Shown: positions 34,408 to 43,148 of the stretch, piece by piece | Position numbering within the stretch: the first letter of the stretch is position 1 | Layout: each line of letters starts with the position of its first letter | NCBI RefSeq assembly: GCF_018130145.1 | Contig: NZ_JAFCMB010000026.1 | Coordinates: 1 to 64,000 of the forward strand | Length of the DNA stretch: 64,000 nt | Source: Bradyrhizobium sp. AUGA SZCCT0176 | Lineage (GTDB): Bacteria; Pseudomonadota; Alphaproteobacteria; Rhizobiales; Xanthobacteraceae | Direction: 5' to 3' | Notes under the pieces: generated by a model | Databases searched by the model: none | What the model was told of the DNA's origin: nothing | What the model saw: only the letters and a program-made list of their open reading frames with translations | Translations under genes and position numbers: made by a program

Positions 34408-35847
34408 TTATCCGTTGATGTTTGCGAATTTGGCCCGGAACATCGCGAAGCCGGTTTTCAGGCGGCCGCGAATCCGGGAGATGTCGAACAGCCAGCACAA
34501 GGCGGCGTAGGTGATGAGTCCGGCGCTCGCCAGCACGGCGCAGGCAGTCAGATCGGCGACGTGCAGGTTTCTGTCGAGCGCAGCGACGGTCAACGCCATG
34601 ATCAGTCCGGCGATCATGATCAGCGCCAGCCGGCCGAGCGGCAGCGGGACCTTGAATGCAAAGCGGCTGAGAATCAGCGCACAGGTGAATCCAATTATGT
34701 CGGCGCCGAGCCGCGCCCAGGCCGCGCCGACCGTGCCGTAATGGCTGACCAGGACGTAGGAGAGGATCACATTGGCCGCGATGATCGAAGCCGTGTTGAT
34801 CAGATAGAACGAGTTGCGCCCGGAGAGCAGGAAGCTGGCGTGCAGATATTGCTGGGTCAGGATCTGGAAGACCACGGCTACCGCGATGATCGGCATGGTC
34901 TGCGCCGCCAACTCGCGGAAGTCCGGTCCGAGAATGATGTTGGCGACATGGGCGGAAATGACCGCGAAGCCGAGGCAGGCCGGCAGCGTGATGCTGAGCA
35001 GCAACTCGACGCAATCGGAAAGATGCGACCGGACCGCCGCATCGCCCTTGCTGGCGTGAATCTGAACCGCCATCGGAAAGAATGCCGCGGCAGCGCTCAT
35101 GGCCGGCATCATCAGGGTCTGCCGGACCAGATCGAGCGCGGCGACATATTTGCCGGCGTCCGCTGCGCCCACCAGATTGGCGATCATGAAGCGATCGGTG
35201 ACGCTGGAAATCGCGAGCAGGGTAAGTGAAAGGGTGAGGGGCAGGCCGGTCTTCGCCAGCGCCGCAAGGCCGGTACCGTCGAATTTGACCTTGGTGCCGC
35301 GCCAGGCGGTGCGCGACTGGACCAGCACCGCAAGCAGGTAGGCGAGCGCGGACGACAGCAGCAGCAGGAAGCCGCTCGGGCTGACAAGTGCTACGACCGC
35401 ACCGAGGCCGAGCACGGCAACGGCGCGGACCAGGGTCGCCTTCATGACCGAAAGTGCCATCAGCCGGGCGCGAACCAGATCCTGGGTCAGTTCGAACAGC
35501 CCGATCGCGACGGAAAGCACGACCGCCGCCAGCGCGGCATTCGTATCCAGTCCAACCAGTCGTCCCAGGACATAGGCGATCGGCGCGGTGAGGCAGCAGA
35601 TCAGGTAACCCGAGATCACGCGGCCGCGCACATCGGGGCCGTCGTCGCGGGCGTGTCCGCTCAGAATGAGATTACGAAACCAGCCGACGAGGAAAACGCT
35701 GATGACGGACGCAAAACCGATGCCCAGCAGATAGACGCCATAATCGTGCGGCGAGAACAGCCGCGTGAAAATAAACACGCTCAATAGGCCCAGCAATGCC
35801 GAGAGGATATTGGCAGTCAGGTTGATGCTGGCTTGTCCGATCAGCAT
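34408..35847 (-). CDS. Wzx-type polysaccharide flippase (MOP superfamily)
   Basis: 479 residues, almost entirely hydrophobic, with 12-14 predicted membrane segments. The N-terminus NLTANILSALLGLLSVFIFTR and FSPHDYGVYLLG follow the Wzx/MATE pattern. It moves undecaprenyl-linked repeat units across the inner membrane. I placed the start at the ATG of MLIGQASINL; the frame upstream to 35904 is Arg-rich and unlikely. It is the first gene of the leftward operon, facing the acyltransferase gene across a 514-base spacer. Confidence 0.9.
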   Translation of the reverse strand: MLIGQASINLTANILSALLGLLSVFIFTRLFSPHDYGVYLLGIGFASVISVFLVGWFRNLILSGHARDDGPDVRGRVISGYLICCLTAPIAYVLGRLVGLDTNAALAAVVLSVAIGLFELTQDLVRARLMALSVMKATLVRAVAVLGLGAVVALVSPSGFLLLLSSALAYLLAVLVQSRTAWRGTKVKFDGTGLAALAKTGLPLTLSLTLLAISSVTDRFMIANLVGAADAGKYVAALDLVRQTLMMPAMSAAAAFFPMAVQIHASKGDAAVRSHLSDCVELLLSITLPACLGFAVISAHVANIILGPDFRELAAQTMPIIAVAVVFQILTQQYLHASFLLSGRNSFYLINTASIIAANVILSYVLVSHYGTVGAAWARLGADIIGFTCALILSRFAFKVPLPLGRLALIMIAGLIMALTVAALDRNLHVADLTACAVLASAGLITYAALCWLFDISRIRGRLKTGFAMFRAKFANING

Positions 35848-36361
35848 GGCGCTGCGAGCCCCGCGGGCTTGCCCGTGACTCCGCGCCCGAGCATGGCGTC
35901 GCACGACGCTACTCGGTTGATGTCGGAAATCTCGTTGGCGATGACGTTCAAGGCGGGCGCTTTCTGGACTCGGAATCCCTTTGCCAGACCATTGAGCAAG
36001 ATCGGTGCCGGACGGTTCCGCTAACGGTCGCGGCGATTTGATGTGGTTAATTCTGCGTTTCGTTCACCGTCGCAAGCCGGTTAACCGTTCGCGCTAACCA
36101 CGATGCAAGCGCAATTCGTGCGCGAAGCGGCGGTTTTGCGGAGCTTGCCCGGATATTGCAGAGCACGATTCCGCATCGCCGATGTTCATCGCCATGAGTG
36201 TTACCCATGACAGATTGTCCGCCATTCCAAGCCAATTTCCCGTTGCCCGCGGAGATCTCCGAGGCATCAACCCGTTTCGGCACACCTGGACTGTCCAGAG
36301 TGTCCGTTTTTGAAACGGTGAGGGGCGGTCGCGGTTACGGCAGCGTCGCGAGGGCTCGGCA
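35848..36361. promoter_or_regulatory. Divergent spacer, flippase / acyltransferase
   Basis: 514 bases with no convincing gene; the short ORFs here lack features. It contains CGGTTAACCG (around 36079-36088), a 10-base palindrome, and another TTAA box at 36047-36050. TTAACC boxes recur in the spacers of this locus. Promoters for both polysaccharide operons should lie here. Confidence 0.45.
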
Positions 36362-38257
36362 ATGAAGTACCGCGCTGATATCGACGGGCTGCGGGCCCTC
36401 GCTGTGGTTCCGGTGGTTCTTTACCATGTCGGTGTACCCGGATTCGCAGGCGGCTTCGTCGGCGTCGACATCTTCTTTGTCATCTCGGGTTATCTGATCT
36501 GCGGCATGATCGATGCGGATATCCGCAACGGATCGTTCTCGCTCGGAAATTTCTACAAGCGCCGGATCCTGCGAATCCTGCCGGCGCTGTTTGTTATGTT
36601 CCTGGTGACAAGCATTTTTGCCTACATCTATTTGCTGCCGGCCGAACTGATCGGCTATTCCAAGAGTCTTGCCAGCGCCATTGGCTCGATTTCCAACGCC
36701 TATTTTGCCCAGACCGCCGGATATTTCGATGCGCCGGCCGAAACAAAGCCTCTGCTGCATACCTGGTCGCTTAGCGTGGAGGAGCAGTTCTATTTTATCG
36801 CGCCGTTGTTGATGCTGTTTGTCTATCGCTGGGTCCCGAAGGGCGCCAAATTTTTGTTCGCGGTTGTCGCTGTGCTGTCGTTTGCCGCTGCCATCGCCAT
36901 GAGTACGAGAAATCTCACCTTTACATTCTATCTCACGCCGTTCCGCGCCTGGGAGTTGGCGCTGGGTGCGATGCTGGCCCTCAAATTTATCCCGGTGCCG
37001 GAAACCAGATTCTGGAAGAACATTTGCGGCGGAGCCGGGCTGCTACTGCTGCTCGGCGTGATCCTGCTTGGATCGGCCTCGGCGCCGCTTCTCCTGATGA
37101 CGTCGCTCGCCTGCCTCGGCGCGGTGCTGGTGATCGCTTCCAGCGAGAGCGGGGCATCGATGGCCGGACGATTGCTGTCGCTGCCGCCTCTCGTAGCGAT
37201 CGGGCTGCTATCCTATTCGCTCTATTTGTGGCATTGGCCGCTGATCGTGTTCCAGCGCACCGACATGGTGTTCGGCGCGGAATCGGCAGCATCGACCAAA
37301 CTGACGTTGATCACGCTGTCAGTGGGGCTCGCCTATCTGTCGTGGAAATTGGTCGAACTGCCGTTCCGTTCGATGGCGCGGGAGACATCGAAGGGGGCCG
37401 TCTTCGGCGCCGCATCAGCCGCGATCGGCTCGACGTTCGCGCTGTGCGCGCTGGTATTCTTCGCGAGCGGCGCGCCATACCGCTTTCCGCAACGCGTCGT
37501 GGATATCGGAGCTTATCTTGCCTACGATTCGTCCGCCGCGTTCCGGACCGGACGCTGCTTCATATCGGCCAACCGCCAGCGATTCGACGCCGAAACCTGC
37601 CTGAAACTGGATCCGGCGCGGCCGAACTATCTGCTCATTGGCGACAGCCATGCTGCGCACCTCTGGTCCGGGCTGTCCGTCGCCATGCCGCAGGTGAATA
37701 TCCTGCAGGCAACGGCAAGCGAATGCCGCCCGGCTGTTCCGGCGGGGGCTCGGGTCGAAATGAAAGCCTGTCGCGATCTGATGGAACTCGCGTTCAATGA
37801 TTTCCTCGTCAACAACCATGTCGACAAGGTCATTCTCTCCGCGTCATGGAAGGATGAGGATCTGCCGAACCTGTCGGCCACGCTGGATACCCTGAAATCC
37901 AGAGGGACCGATGTCATCGTGCTTGGACCGATCGTCGAATACGATGCCCCTCTGCCGCGGCTCCTGATCGACGGGATTTTGCGCGACCATCCGTCCCTTG
38001 CCAGCACAAGGCGCACACCCGGAATTCGCGAGCGCGATCTCGCCATGGGCGCTTTGGTAAAGGCTCGCGGCGCGACCTATTCATCCGTCTACGATGCGGT
38101 CTGCCGGGATGGTCGTTGCGACGAGTTCGTCGAAGCCGATATTCCGATGCAGTTCGACGCGGGCCATCTCACCGACAAGGGCGCAGCCGAGGTCGGCCGA
38201 AGGCTGTCTGCTGTCTTCGGCAACAAATTGACAAGGACGTCTAATGTTTCGAACTGA
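36362..38257 (+). CDS. Acyltransferase 3 fused to SGNH domain (OafA-like)
   Basis: 631 residues. The N-terminal acyltransferase-3 domain opens RADIDGLRALAVVPVVLYHV and GGFVGVDIFFVISGYLI and has about ten membrane segments to near residue 370. The C-terminal periplasmic SGNH domain has GDSH at 427-430 with nucleophile Ser429, and D599-x-x-H602 near the end. Proteins of this architecture O-acetylate cell-surface glycans, passing the acetyl group from the membrane domain to the SGNH domain. The GH26 gene starts within its last 14 bases, so the two are coupled. Confidence 0.93.
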   Translation: MKYRADIDGLRALAVVPVVLYHVGVPGFAGGFVGVDIFFVISGYLICGMIDADIRNGSFSLGNFYKRRILRILPALFVMFLVTSIFAYIYLLPAELIGYSKSLASAIGSISNAYFAQTAGYFDAPAETKPLLHTWSLSVEEQFYFIAPLLMLFVYRWVPKGAKFLFAVVAVLSFAAAIAMSTRNLTFTFYLTPFRAWELALGAMLALKFIPVPETRFWKNICGGAGLLLLLGVILLGSASAPLLLMTSLACLGAVLVIASSESGASMAGRLLSLPPLVAIGLLSYSLYLWHWPLIVFQRTDMVFGAESAASTKLTLITLSVGLAYLSWKLVELPFRSMARETSKGAVFGAASAAIGSTFALCALVFFASGAPYRFPQRVVDIGAYLAYDSSAAFRTGRCFISANRQRFDAETCLKLDPARPNYLLIGDSHAAHLWSGLSVAMPQVNILQATASECRPAVPAGARVEMKACRDLMELAFNDFLVNNHVDKVILSASWKDEDLPNLSATLDTLKSRGTDVIVLGPIVEYDAPLPRLLIDGILRDHPSLASTRRTPGIRERDLAMGALVKARGATYSSVYDAVCRDGRCDEFVEADIPMQFDAGHLTDKGAAEVGRRLSAVFGNKLTRTSNVSN

Positions 38258-39248
38258 CCGCCCCGCGCCTCGCCGCCGGGTGGGCCTCAAGCGCCTGGTA
38301 TTTTTCCTGGTGGCCTTTGTCTTGAGCCTGCTGTTGCTGGCCCGCGTCGACACCAACGCCGCTCCGCGCGTCAATTCGAGTCCTGTCAATTCGAGTCCTG
38401 CAAAATTTGCCGGCGCGTTCGTCGATTGGGGTCCCGTTGGGCGCGAGCATACCCTGCAGACCTGGGAAAAATGGCTGAAACAACCGCCATCGTCGGTGGT
38501 GGGCGTTGATTTCTACGGCCAGGCGAATTGGGAAGACTTCCATAAACTGACCTGGGTTCCCGGCATCTGGAAGAAGCTCAACCCGTCGCGGAATGTCGTC
38601 TGGTCGGTGCCGCTGACCGTTCCGGGAACGCCGCTCGCCGACGTCGCCAACGGCTTGCACGACGGTGAGTTCGAAGCGGCGGCGCGTGCGATCGCCGATG
38701 CGCAGCCAAGGGCGATCATCCGTCTCGGCTGGGAGATGAATCTGTCCCAGATGGCGTGGTTCGCCAAGGATCATGAAGCCGATTACATCGCGGCGTTCCG
38801 GCGCGTGGTCGGAATCTTCCGGCGCCACTCCAGCGAGTTCAAATATGATTGGTGTCCGGGATGGGGAACGCAGGATACGCCGGCGGACCTGGCCTATCCG
38901 GGCGACGATGTCGTCGACTACATCGGTCTGGATATCTACGATTTCAAACATGAGGGCTCGCCGGAAGAGCGTTGGAACGCCTTCTATCTCAAGGCTCCGT
39001 TTGGCCTGGAATGGCACCGCGACTTTGCCGCCAGGCATGGCAAGCCGATGAGCTATCCCGAATGGGGCGTCGGCAATTTCGGCGACAATCCATACTTCAT
39101 TCAGCAGATGCACGACTGGTTCGTGAAGCATCGGAACAACATCGCCTACGCGGCCTATTTCGACGTCGACGGATTGTGGCCCACGCGGATCTCCAACGGG
39201 CAGTTTCCCAAATCCCAAAAGCTGTTCGGCAAGCTGTTCAGCCGCTGA
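38244..39248 (+). CDS. Membrane-anchored GH26-like glycoside hydrolase
   Basis: 334 residues. An N-terminal signal anchor spans about 16-35, after which a short linker holds a tandem VNSSP duplication (a 15-base DNA repeat, 38371-38400). The catalytic domain resembles GH26 beta-mannanase/lichenase: RLGWEMN supplies the acid/base Glu164 and SYPEWG the nucleophile Glu273. It likely trims or processes the polysaccharide in the periplasm, a frequent companion of Wzy-pathway clusters. Overlap with the acyltransferase gene implies matched expression. Substrate specificity cannot be told. Confidence 0.85.
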   Translation: MFRTDRPAPRRRVGLKRLVFFLVAFVLSLLLLARVDTNAAPRVNSSPVNSSPAKFAGAFVDWGPVGREHTLQTWEKWLKQPPSSVVGVDFYGQANWEDFHKLTWVPGIWKKLNPSRNVVWSVPLTVPGTPLADVANGLHDGEFEAAARAIADAQPRAIIRLGWEMNLSQMAWFAKDHEADYIAAFRRVVGIFRRHSSEFKYDWCPGWGTQDTPADLAYPGDDVVDYIGLDIYDFKHEGSPEERWNAFYLKAPFGLEWHRDFAARHGKPMSYPEWGVGNFGDNPYFIQQMHDWFVKHRNNIAYAAYFDVDGLWPTRISNGQFPKSQKLFGKLFSR

Positions 39249-39417
39249 GCCCGGAGCCTGAACCTGATTTAATTCAAACTTAACCCCGTCCATTAACCGT
39301 CGGGAACAATTCGGCACCACCAGGCCTCCTGTCGGACCGGATATTGCAGCAATGCTCTTGTATCGTCTGGACCCATAGCAAACGTCATGCGCCAGAGTTT
39401 GAACGGATTGCCCGCCG
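39249..39417 (+). promoter_or_regulatory. Spacer with full CtrA-type site before the GT2 gene
   Basis: TTAATTCAAACTTAACC at 39269-39285 matches TTAA-N7-TTAAC, the binding consensus of the cell-cycle regulator CtrA, without a mismatch. Another TTAACC follows at 39293-39298. The GT2 start is 133 bases downstream, so the site would be at the promoter of the GT2-Wzy pair. CtrA is widespread in alphaproteobacteria; binding here is inferred from sequence alone. Confidence 0.55.
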
Positions 39418-40419
39418 ATGGAAATCGCTGACACCATGCCGAACGCAGCCCGCGCCCTGGCGGCGATCTCGCCTTCCCTCGATCCTTCTTCAATCGGGAT
39501 CGTCGTCTGCATTCCCTGCTTTCGCCGGCCGCAGCATCTGCGGCAGACGCTGGAATCGCTGGCCAGCCAGCGCACCGGCCACCGCTTTGCGGTGGTCATG
39601 GTCGAGAACGATGCGTTGCGGAGCGAGAGCGTTCCGGTTGCGACCGAATTCCTGGCATCGAACAAGTTCCCCGGTCTCTGCGTGGTCGAGCCGCGCCAGG
39701 GCAATTGCCATGCGATCAACGCCGCGTTCGAGACGGCGCTGGCAACCTTCCCGGCAGCGGCAAGTTTCCTCATGATCGACGATGACGAAATTGCCTCGCC
39801 GGACTGGCTGGAGCGCATGATATTGACGGCCGAAGCCACCGGGGCCGACATCGTCGGCGGGCCGGTCATGCCCGACTTCGATGACGCGCGAAAGCGCGGG
39901 CTGCGTCGTCATCCGGCCTTCGCCCCGGCCTACGACACGTCAGGGCCGGTTCCGGTGATTTATGGCTGCGGCAATTGCCTGATCAGGCGCTCGGTGTTCG
40001 AGCGCGTCGACGCCCCGGCGTTCGATCTGCGTTTCAATTTCCTCGGCGGCGGCGACACCGATTTCTTTTACCGCTGCCTCCGCCTTGGCATGCGCTTTCA
40101 CTGGGTGGCGGAGGCCACGATCAGCGAGACGGTGCCACCGAGCCGGACCAAACTGAGCTGGCTGATCAGCCGCGGCCTGCGGATCGGCGCGATCAATTAT
40201 CACGTCCAGCGCAAGGCGACGCCGACACTCTGGTTGCGCGCCAGGCTGACGCTCAAATTGCTGGCGGCGTTTCCGCTTTCGTTTCTCCATGCCGCGCGGG
40301 CTGCCCTGATCGAGCGCGACCGCATCATTGCGATGCATCCGATGACGGTAGCGATCGGGAGCGTGCTGGCGGCCGTTGGCATCGAACCTCAACCCTACAA
40401 GGCCTCGAAGATCACGTGA
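39418..40419 (+). CDS. Family 2 glycosyltransferase
   Basis: A 333-residue GT-A fold enzyme. The nucleotide-binding start is GIVVCIPCFRRPQHLRQTLESL near residues 27-48, and the DxD motif is DDD at 121-123 (FLMIDDDE). GCGNCLIRRSVFERV and LGGGDTDFFYRCLRLGMRF follow the usual acceptor region. It has no real membrane span, though a hydrophobic patch near the C-terminus may touch the membrane. It adds a sugar to the lipid-linked repeat unit. An internal ATG at 39436 is a second start option. The polymerase gene starts within its stop (GTGA overlap). Confidence 0.9.
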   Translation: MEIADTMPNAARALAAISPSLDPSSIGIVVCIPCFRRPQHLRQTLESLASQRTGHRFAVVMVENDALRSESVPVATEFLASNKFPGLCVVEPRQGNCHAINAAFETALATFPAAASFLMIDDDEIASPDWLERMILTAEATGADIVGGPVMPDFDDARKRGLRRHPAFAPAYDTSGPVPVIYGCGNCLIRRSVFERVDAPAFDLRFNFLGGGDTDFFYRCLRLGMRFHWVAEATISETVPPSRTKLSWLISRGLRIGAINYHVQRKATPTLWLRARLTLKLLAAFPLSFLHAARAALIERDRIIAMHPMTVAIGSVLAAVGIEPQPYKASKIT

Positions 40420-41729
40420 GCCAACTCGCCATCACGTCTCAGCTTCGTATCGTCGCAGGAGGGGTTTGGCGGCAGCAAGTGCTGGATGTCGTCCGCTGCG
40501 CCGCGTTCGTCGGAGCGCTGGTGCTGGCATGGATTTCCTTGCGGCCGTTCGCCGATCTCGGCGAAATACAAATCGGTGAAGTCAGTACCGGCAATGAGGC
40601 GCCGACCTATCTGGTGTTCGGCGGCCTTGCAGTGCTGATGATTGTGCTCGCGGCGCGTAACAACATGCGCGGGCTGGCGACTTTGCTGACGCCATCGTTC
40701 CTGCTGTTTGCCGGATGGGTCTGTGTGACGGTGGTTTTGTCGGTCGATCCTGCCACGTCGATGCGGCGGTTTGTTTTGACGGCGTGCGTTATCGCTGTGA
40801 CGTCGACCATGCTGCTGCTGCCGAAATCGCAAAGCGAATTGATGCGGTTCCTCAGCATCGCGGCGCTGATCCTGCTCGCGGTCTGTTACCTCGGAATCCT
40901 GCTGGCGCCGCAATTTGCGATCCATCAGGCAACCGACCCGCAGGAGCCGCTTCTTGCCGGCGACTGGCGCGGTGCCTTCGGTCACAAGAACGTGGCCGCC
41001 GGCGTGATGGCGATGCTGCTGTTCCTGGGGATCTACATCGCGCGTTCCGGCGCACTTCTGTCCGGCGCGGTCATTATCGGCCTTAGTTCGTTGTTTCTGT
41101 TTCATGCCGCCGGCAAGAGTTCGCTGACGCTGTGCTTCGCCGTGCTGCTTTTGACCTCGCTTACTTCTGTGTTTCGCTCGTTCTGGGTGCGGGCGATCCT
41201 GCTCCTGACGCCGCTGCTGTTGCTGAACATGCTCAGCGTCGGCACCGTCATGAGCGATGGCCTGGCTGCGGTCGCCAAGCTGCTGCCGCTGGATTCGACC
41301 TTCACCGGCCGTACCGACATCTGGAATTTCGCGCTGGACGCGCTGCGGCAGCGGCTGGCAACCGGCTATGGCTTCGTCGCTTTCTGGGGCAGCAAGGCGT
41401 TCGAGGATTTGCCAGCGGGCAAGGAATGGGCCGCGTTCGCGGCACACAGCCACAATGGTTATCTCGATACCGCGCTCGGCATGGGCCTGCCCGGACTGAT
41501 CCTGCTCATCGTGGTGCTGGTGATCGTGCCGCTCCGGAATTTCCAGCAAGCCGATCAGGGCGGCAATAACGGTCCGCTGGCGATGGCGCTGTTGCGCATC
41601 TGGCTGTTCGGACTTTATTTGTCGGCGATGGAGAGCTTCTTCCTCGACCGCGCCGATCCCCTGTGGTTCACCTTCCTGGTGGCGGTGTTCGGCTTGCACT
41701 TTCTGGCGCGATTTCGTGTCCGGGAGTGA
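40416..41729 (+). CDS. Wzy/O-antigen ligase-type polysaccharide polymerase
   Basis: 437 residues with about ten membrane segments. GAFGHKNVAAGVMAMLLFLGIY near the middle and the following periplasmic loop (FTGRTDIWNFALDALRQR, HSHNGYLDTALGMG) are hallmarks of the Wzy_C/WaaL family. I set the start at a GTG (40416) that overlaps the stop of the GT2 gene, because the open frame continues upstream inside that gene without family similarity. It would join repeat units in the periplasm. Polymerase rather than ligase is inferred from the Wzx and Wzz genes nearby. Confidence 0.9.
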   Translation: MSQLAITSQLRIVAGGVWRQQVLDVVRCAAFVGALVLAWISLRPFADLGEIQIGEVSTGNEAPTYLVFGGLAVLMIVLAARNNMRGLATLLTPSFLLFAGWVCVTVVLSVDPATSMRRFVLTACVIAVTSTMLLLPKSQSELMRFLSIAALILLAVCYLGILLAPQFAIHQATDPQEPLLAGDWRGAFGHKNVAAGVMAMLLFLGIYIARSGALLSGAVIIGLSSLFLFHAAGKSSLTLCFAVLLLTSLTSVFRSFWVRAILLLTPLLLLNMLSVGTVMSDGLAAVAKLLPLDSTFTGRTDIWNFALDALRQRLATGYGFVAFWGSKAFEDLPAGKEWAAFAAHSHNGYLDTALGMGLPGLILLIVVLVIVPLRNFQQADQGGNNGPLAMALLRIWLFGLYLSAMESFFLDRADPLWFTFLVAVFGLHFLARFRVRE

Positions 41730-41734
41730 GGCTC

Positions 41735-41802
41735 AAAGCGTTTTCCAGCGAAGTGGGCACCGGTTCGCGTCAAGAAAACGCGTCAAATCAAGAATCTAGA
41801 GC
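41735..41802. repeat. Dispersed palindromic repeat family C, copy 1
   Basis: The segment starting gcgttttccagcgaagtgg and ending near caagaatctagagc is almost identical to 57571-57636. Internally gcgttttc pairs with gaaaacgc and gcgaa with ttcgc, giving a nested hairpin. It runs to the stop codon of the leftward GT4 gene, so it covers the 3' ends of two convergent genes. Confidence 0.85.
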
Positions 41803-42887
41803 TGCGCGCGAACCGCGCTCGCGACGTCCTGCCACCACCCATCGAAGTCGAACGCGGCCTGCACCGGCGGCCGTTTCAGCGCGGCAACGATGCCATCGGC
41901 GTAGGTGTCCGCGCTCGATCCCCGCGGCACGAGCACGATGGCGCCGCGATCGATCAATTCCTTGAAGCGCAGATGATGGTCGAATTCGTCAGGCATCTCG
42001 GGGCCGGTTACGATCAGCGGCCGGCCGGCCTGCACGCAGGCAAGAACGCTGGAGCGGCGCGCAGTGAGACCTTCATCGAGCGGATAACAGAACCCGTCGA
42101 CCGCGCCGAACAGCCCGAACACCTCGTGATCGGAGGCGACAAAACCGGATACGATCACATCATCGGCGATCCCGAGTTCCGCGGCGCGGGCGTGGAATTC
42201 CTCCTCGACGTTGTCGGTGCCGCGGATGAAGGAGCCGACATAGACGATTAGCGGCCTCAGCCCACGCTGCTTCAGGATCGCGCCGATCTCTAGCAGCGCA
42301 TTGGGTTGCTTGGCCGGATAGATCGAACCGAAATGACCGATCACCAGCCGTCCATCCTGCCTTGCAGCCGTGAGACGCCGGCGCAATTCCGAATCCGCCA
42401 TCCCTGCAGGCGCCTCGATGTTCGGCGGCAGCGGGGCCAGCACGAGTTTTTTCGCGGTCCAGCCCACCAGGGAATCCTCGGCGAGTTCCCGTCGCACCAG
42501 CGGCGAGAACATGACGATGGTGTGGGCGAGCACGAGAGCCGGGATATAGGTGATCCGGCGCAGCCAATGCAGCCCGGCCCATTCGTGCTGAATCAGGACA
42601 GTTTTGCGCCGGCGCAGCCGCGCCATGGCCATCGCCAGCAGCGGCGCGAACATCACGCGCTTCCAGGCCACGATCGGAAAGTTGCAGACCACGCTCCGTG
42701 CGGAGCCGACGGCGCGCCAGATATCGGTGAATGACCCTTCCGATCGCGTCAGGGTTAACGTCGTGCAGCTGCCGGGTTCAGCCTTTTCGATCCACTCTCC
42801 CAGCAATCGCGTGAATTGCCCGACGCCGCACTGCATTTGCGGTCCCGCGCCGAGAAACAGCGCCTGATATTGCGGTTCTGAAGCCAT
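41796..42887 (-). CDS. Family 4-like glycosyltransferase
   Basis: 363 residues of the GT-B fold. The C-terminal nucleotide-sugar domain begins IGHFGSIYPAKQPNALLEIGAIL near residue 184, and the donor-binding segment is DGFCYPLDEGLTARRSSVLACVQAGRPLIVTG near residue 265. A Gly-rich acceptor loop, GAGPQMQCGVGQFTRLL, is at the N-terminus, typical of GT4 enzymes. It is transcribed leftward alone, opposite to the flanking GT2-Wzy and cupin genes. It probably serves the same polysaccharide. Confidence 0.88.
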   Translation of the reverse strand: MASEPQYQALFLGAGPQMQCGVGQFTRLLGEWIEKAEPGSCTTLTLTRSEGSFTDIWRAVGSARSVVCNFPIVAWKRVMFAPLLAMAMARLRRRKTVLIQHEWAGLHWLRRITYIPALVLAHTIVMFSPLVRRELAEDSLVGWTAKKLVLAPLPPNIEAPAGMADSELRRRLTAARQDGRLVIGHFGSIYPAKQPNALLEIGAILKQRGLRPLIVYVGSFIRGTDNVEEEFHARAAELGIADDVIVSGFVASDHEVFGLFGAVDGFCYPLDEGLTARRSSVLACVQAGRPLIVTGPEMPDEFDHHLRFKELIDRGAIVLVPRGSSADTYADGIVAALKRPPVQAAFDFDGWWQDVASAVRAQL

Positions 42888-43148
42888 CGTGGGGATCGCC
42901 GGTGCTTTCTAAGGTAGACCAGCGTTAGCCATACATCCCAGACATTATCGTCCGGTAAGCGGGTGCGACACCCCTGCGGCATCCTTCTTGCCAGTTAGAG
43001 CGTGAAGGTTGTCCGGCCGTCTCATAACGGGACATCGGATGATCGACGGCGTGGCAGCCATCTGAGATTTCGGGACAGCGTGCAGGACGCAGCCGAAATC
43101 GGTCGTCATCCGGGCGAAAAAAATATTTGGTAAAAAAGGAGTTGGACG
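42888..43148. other. Divergent spacer, GT4 / JmjC-like cupin
   Basis: 261 bases with no gene that I can support. The right end carries an AT-rich stretch (gaaaaaaatatttggtaaaaaagg) and the AAGGAG site for the next gene. A promoter for the rightward group must lie here; no clear operator was seen. Confidence 0.4.

Noticed and set aside
36047..36283. Short ORFs in the flippase/acyltransferase spacer
   Set aside because: No domain or signal content and poor ribosome sites; the spacer is more likely regulatory.
39975..41729. 584-codon version of the polymerase gene
   Set aside because: The first 147 codons overlap the GT2 gene out of frame and have no family similarity; the GTG at 40416 overlapping the GT2 stop is the better start.
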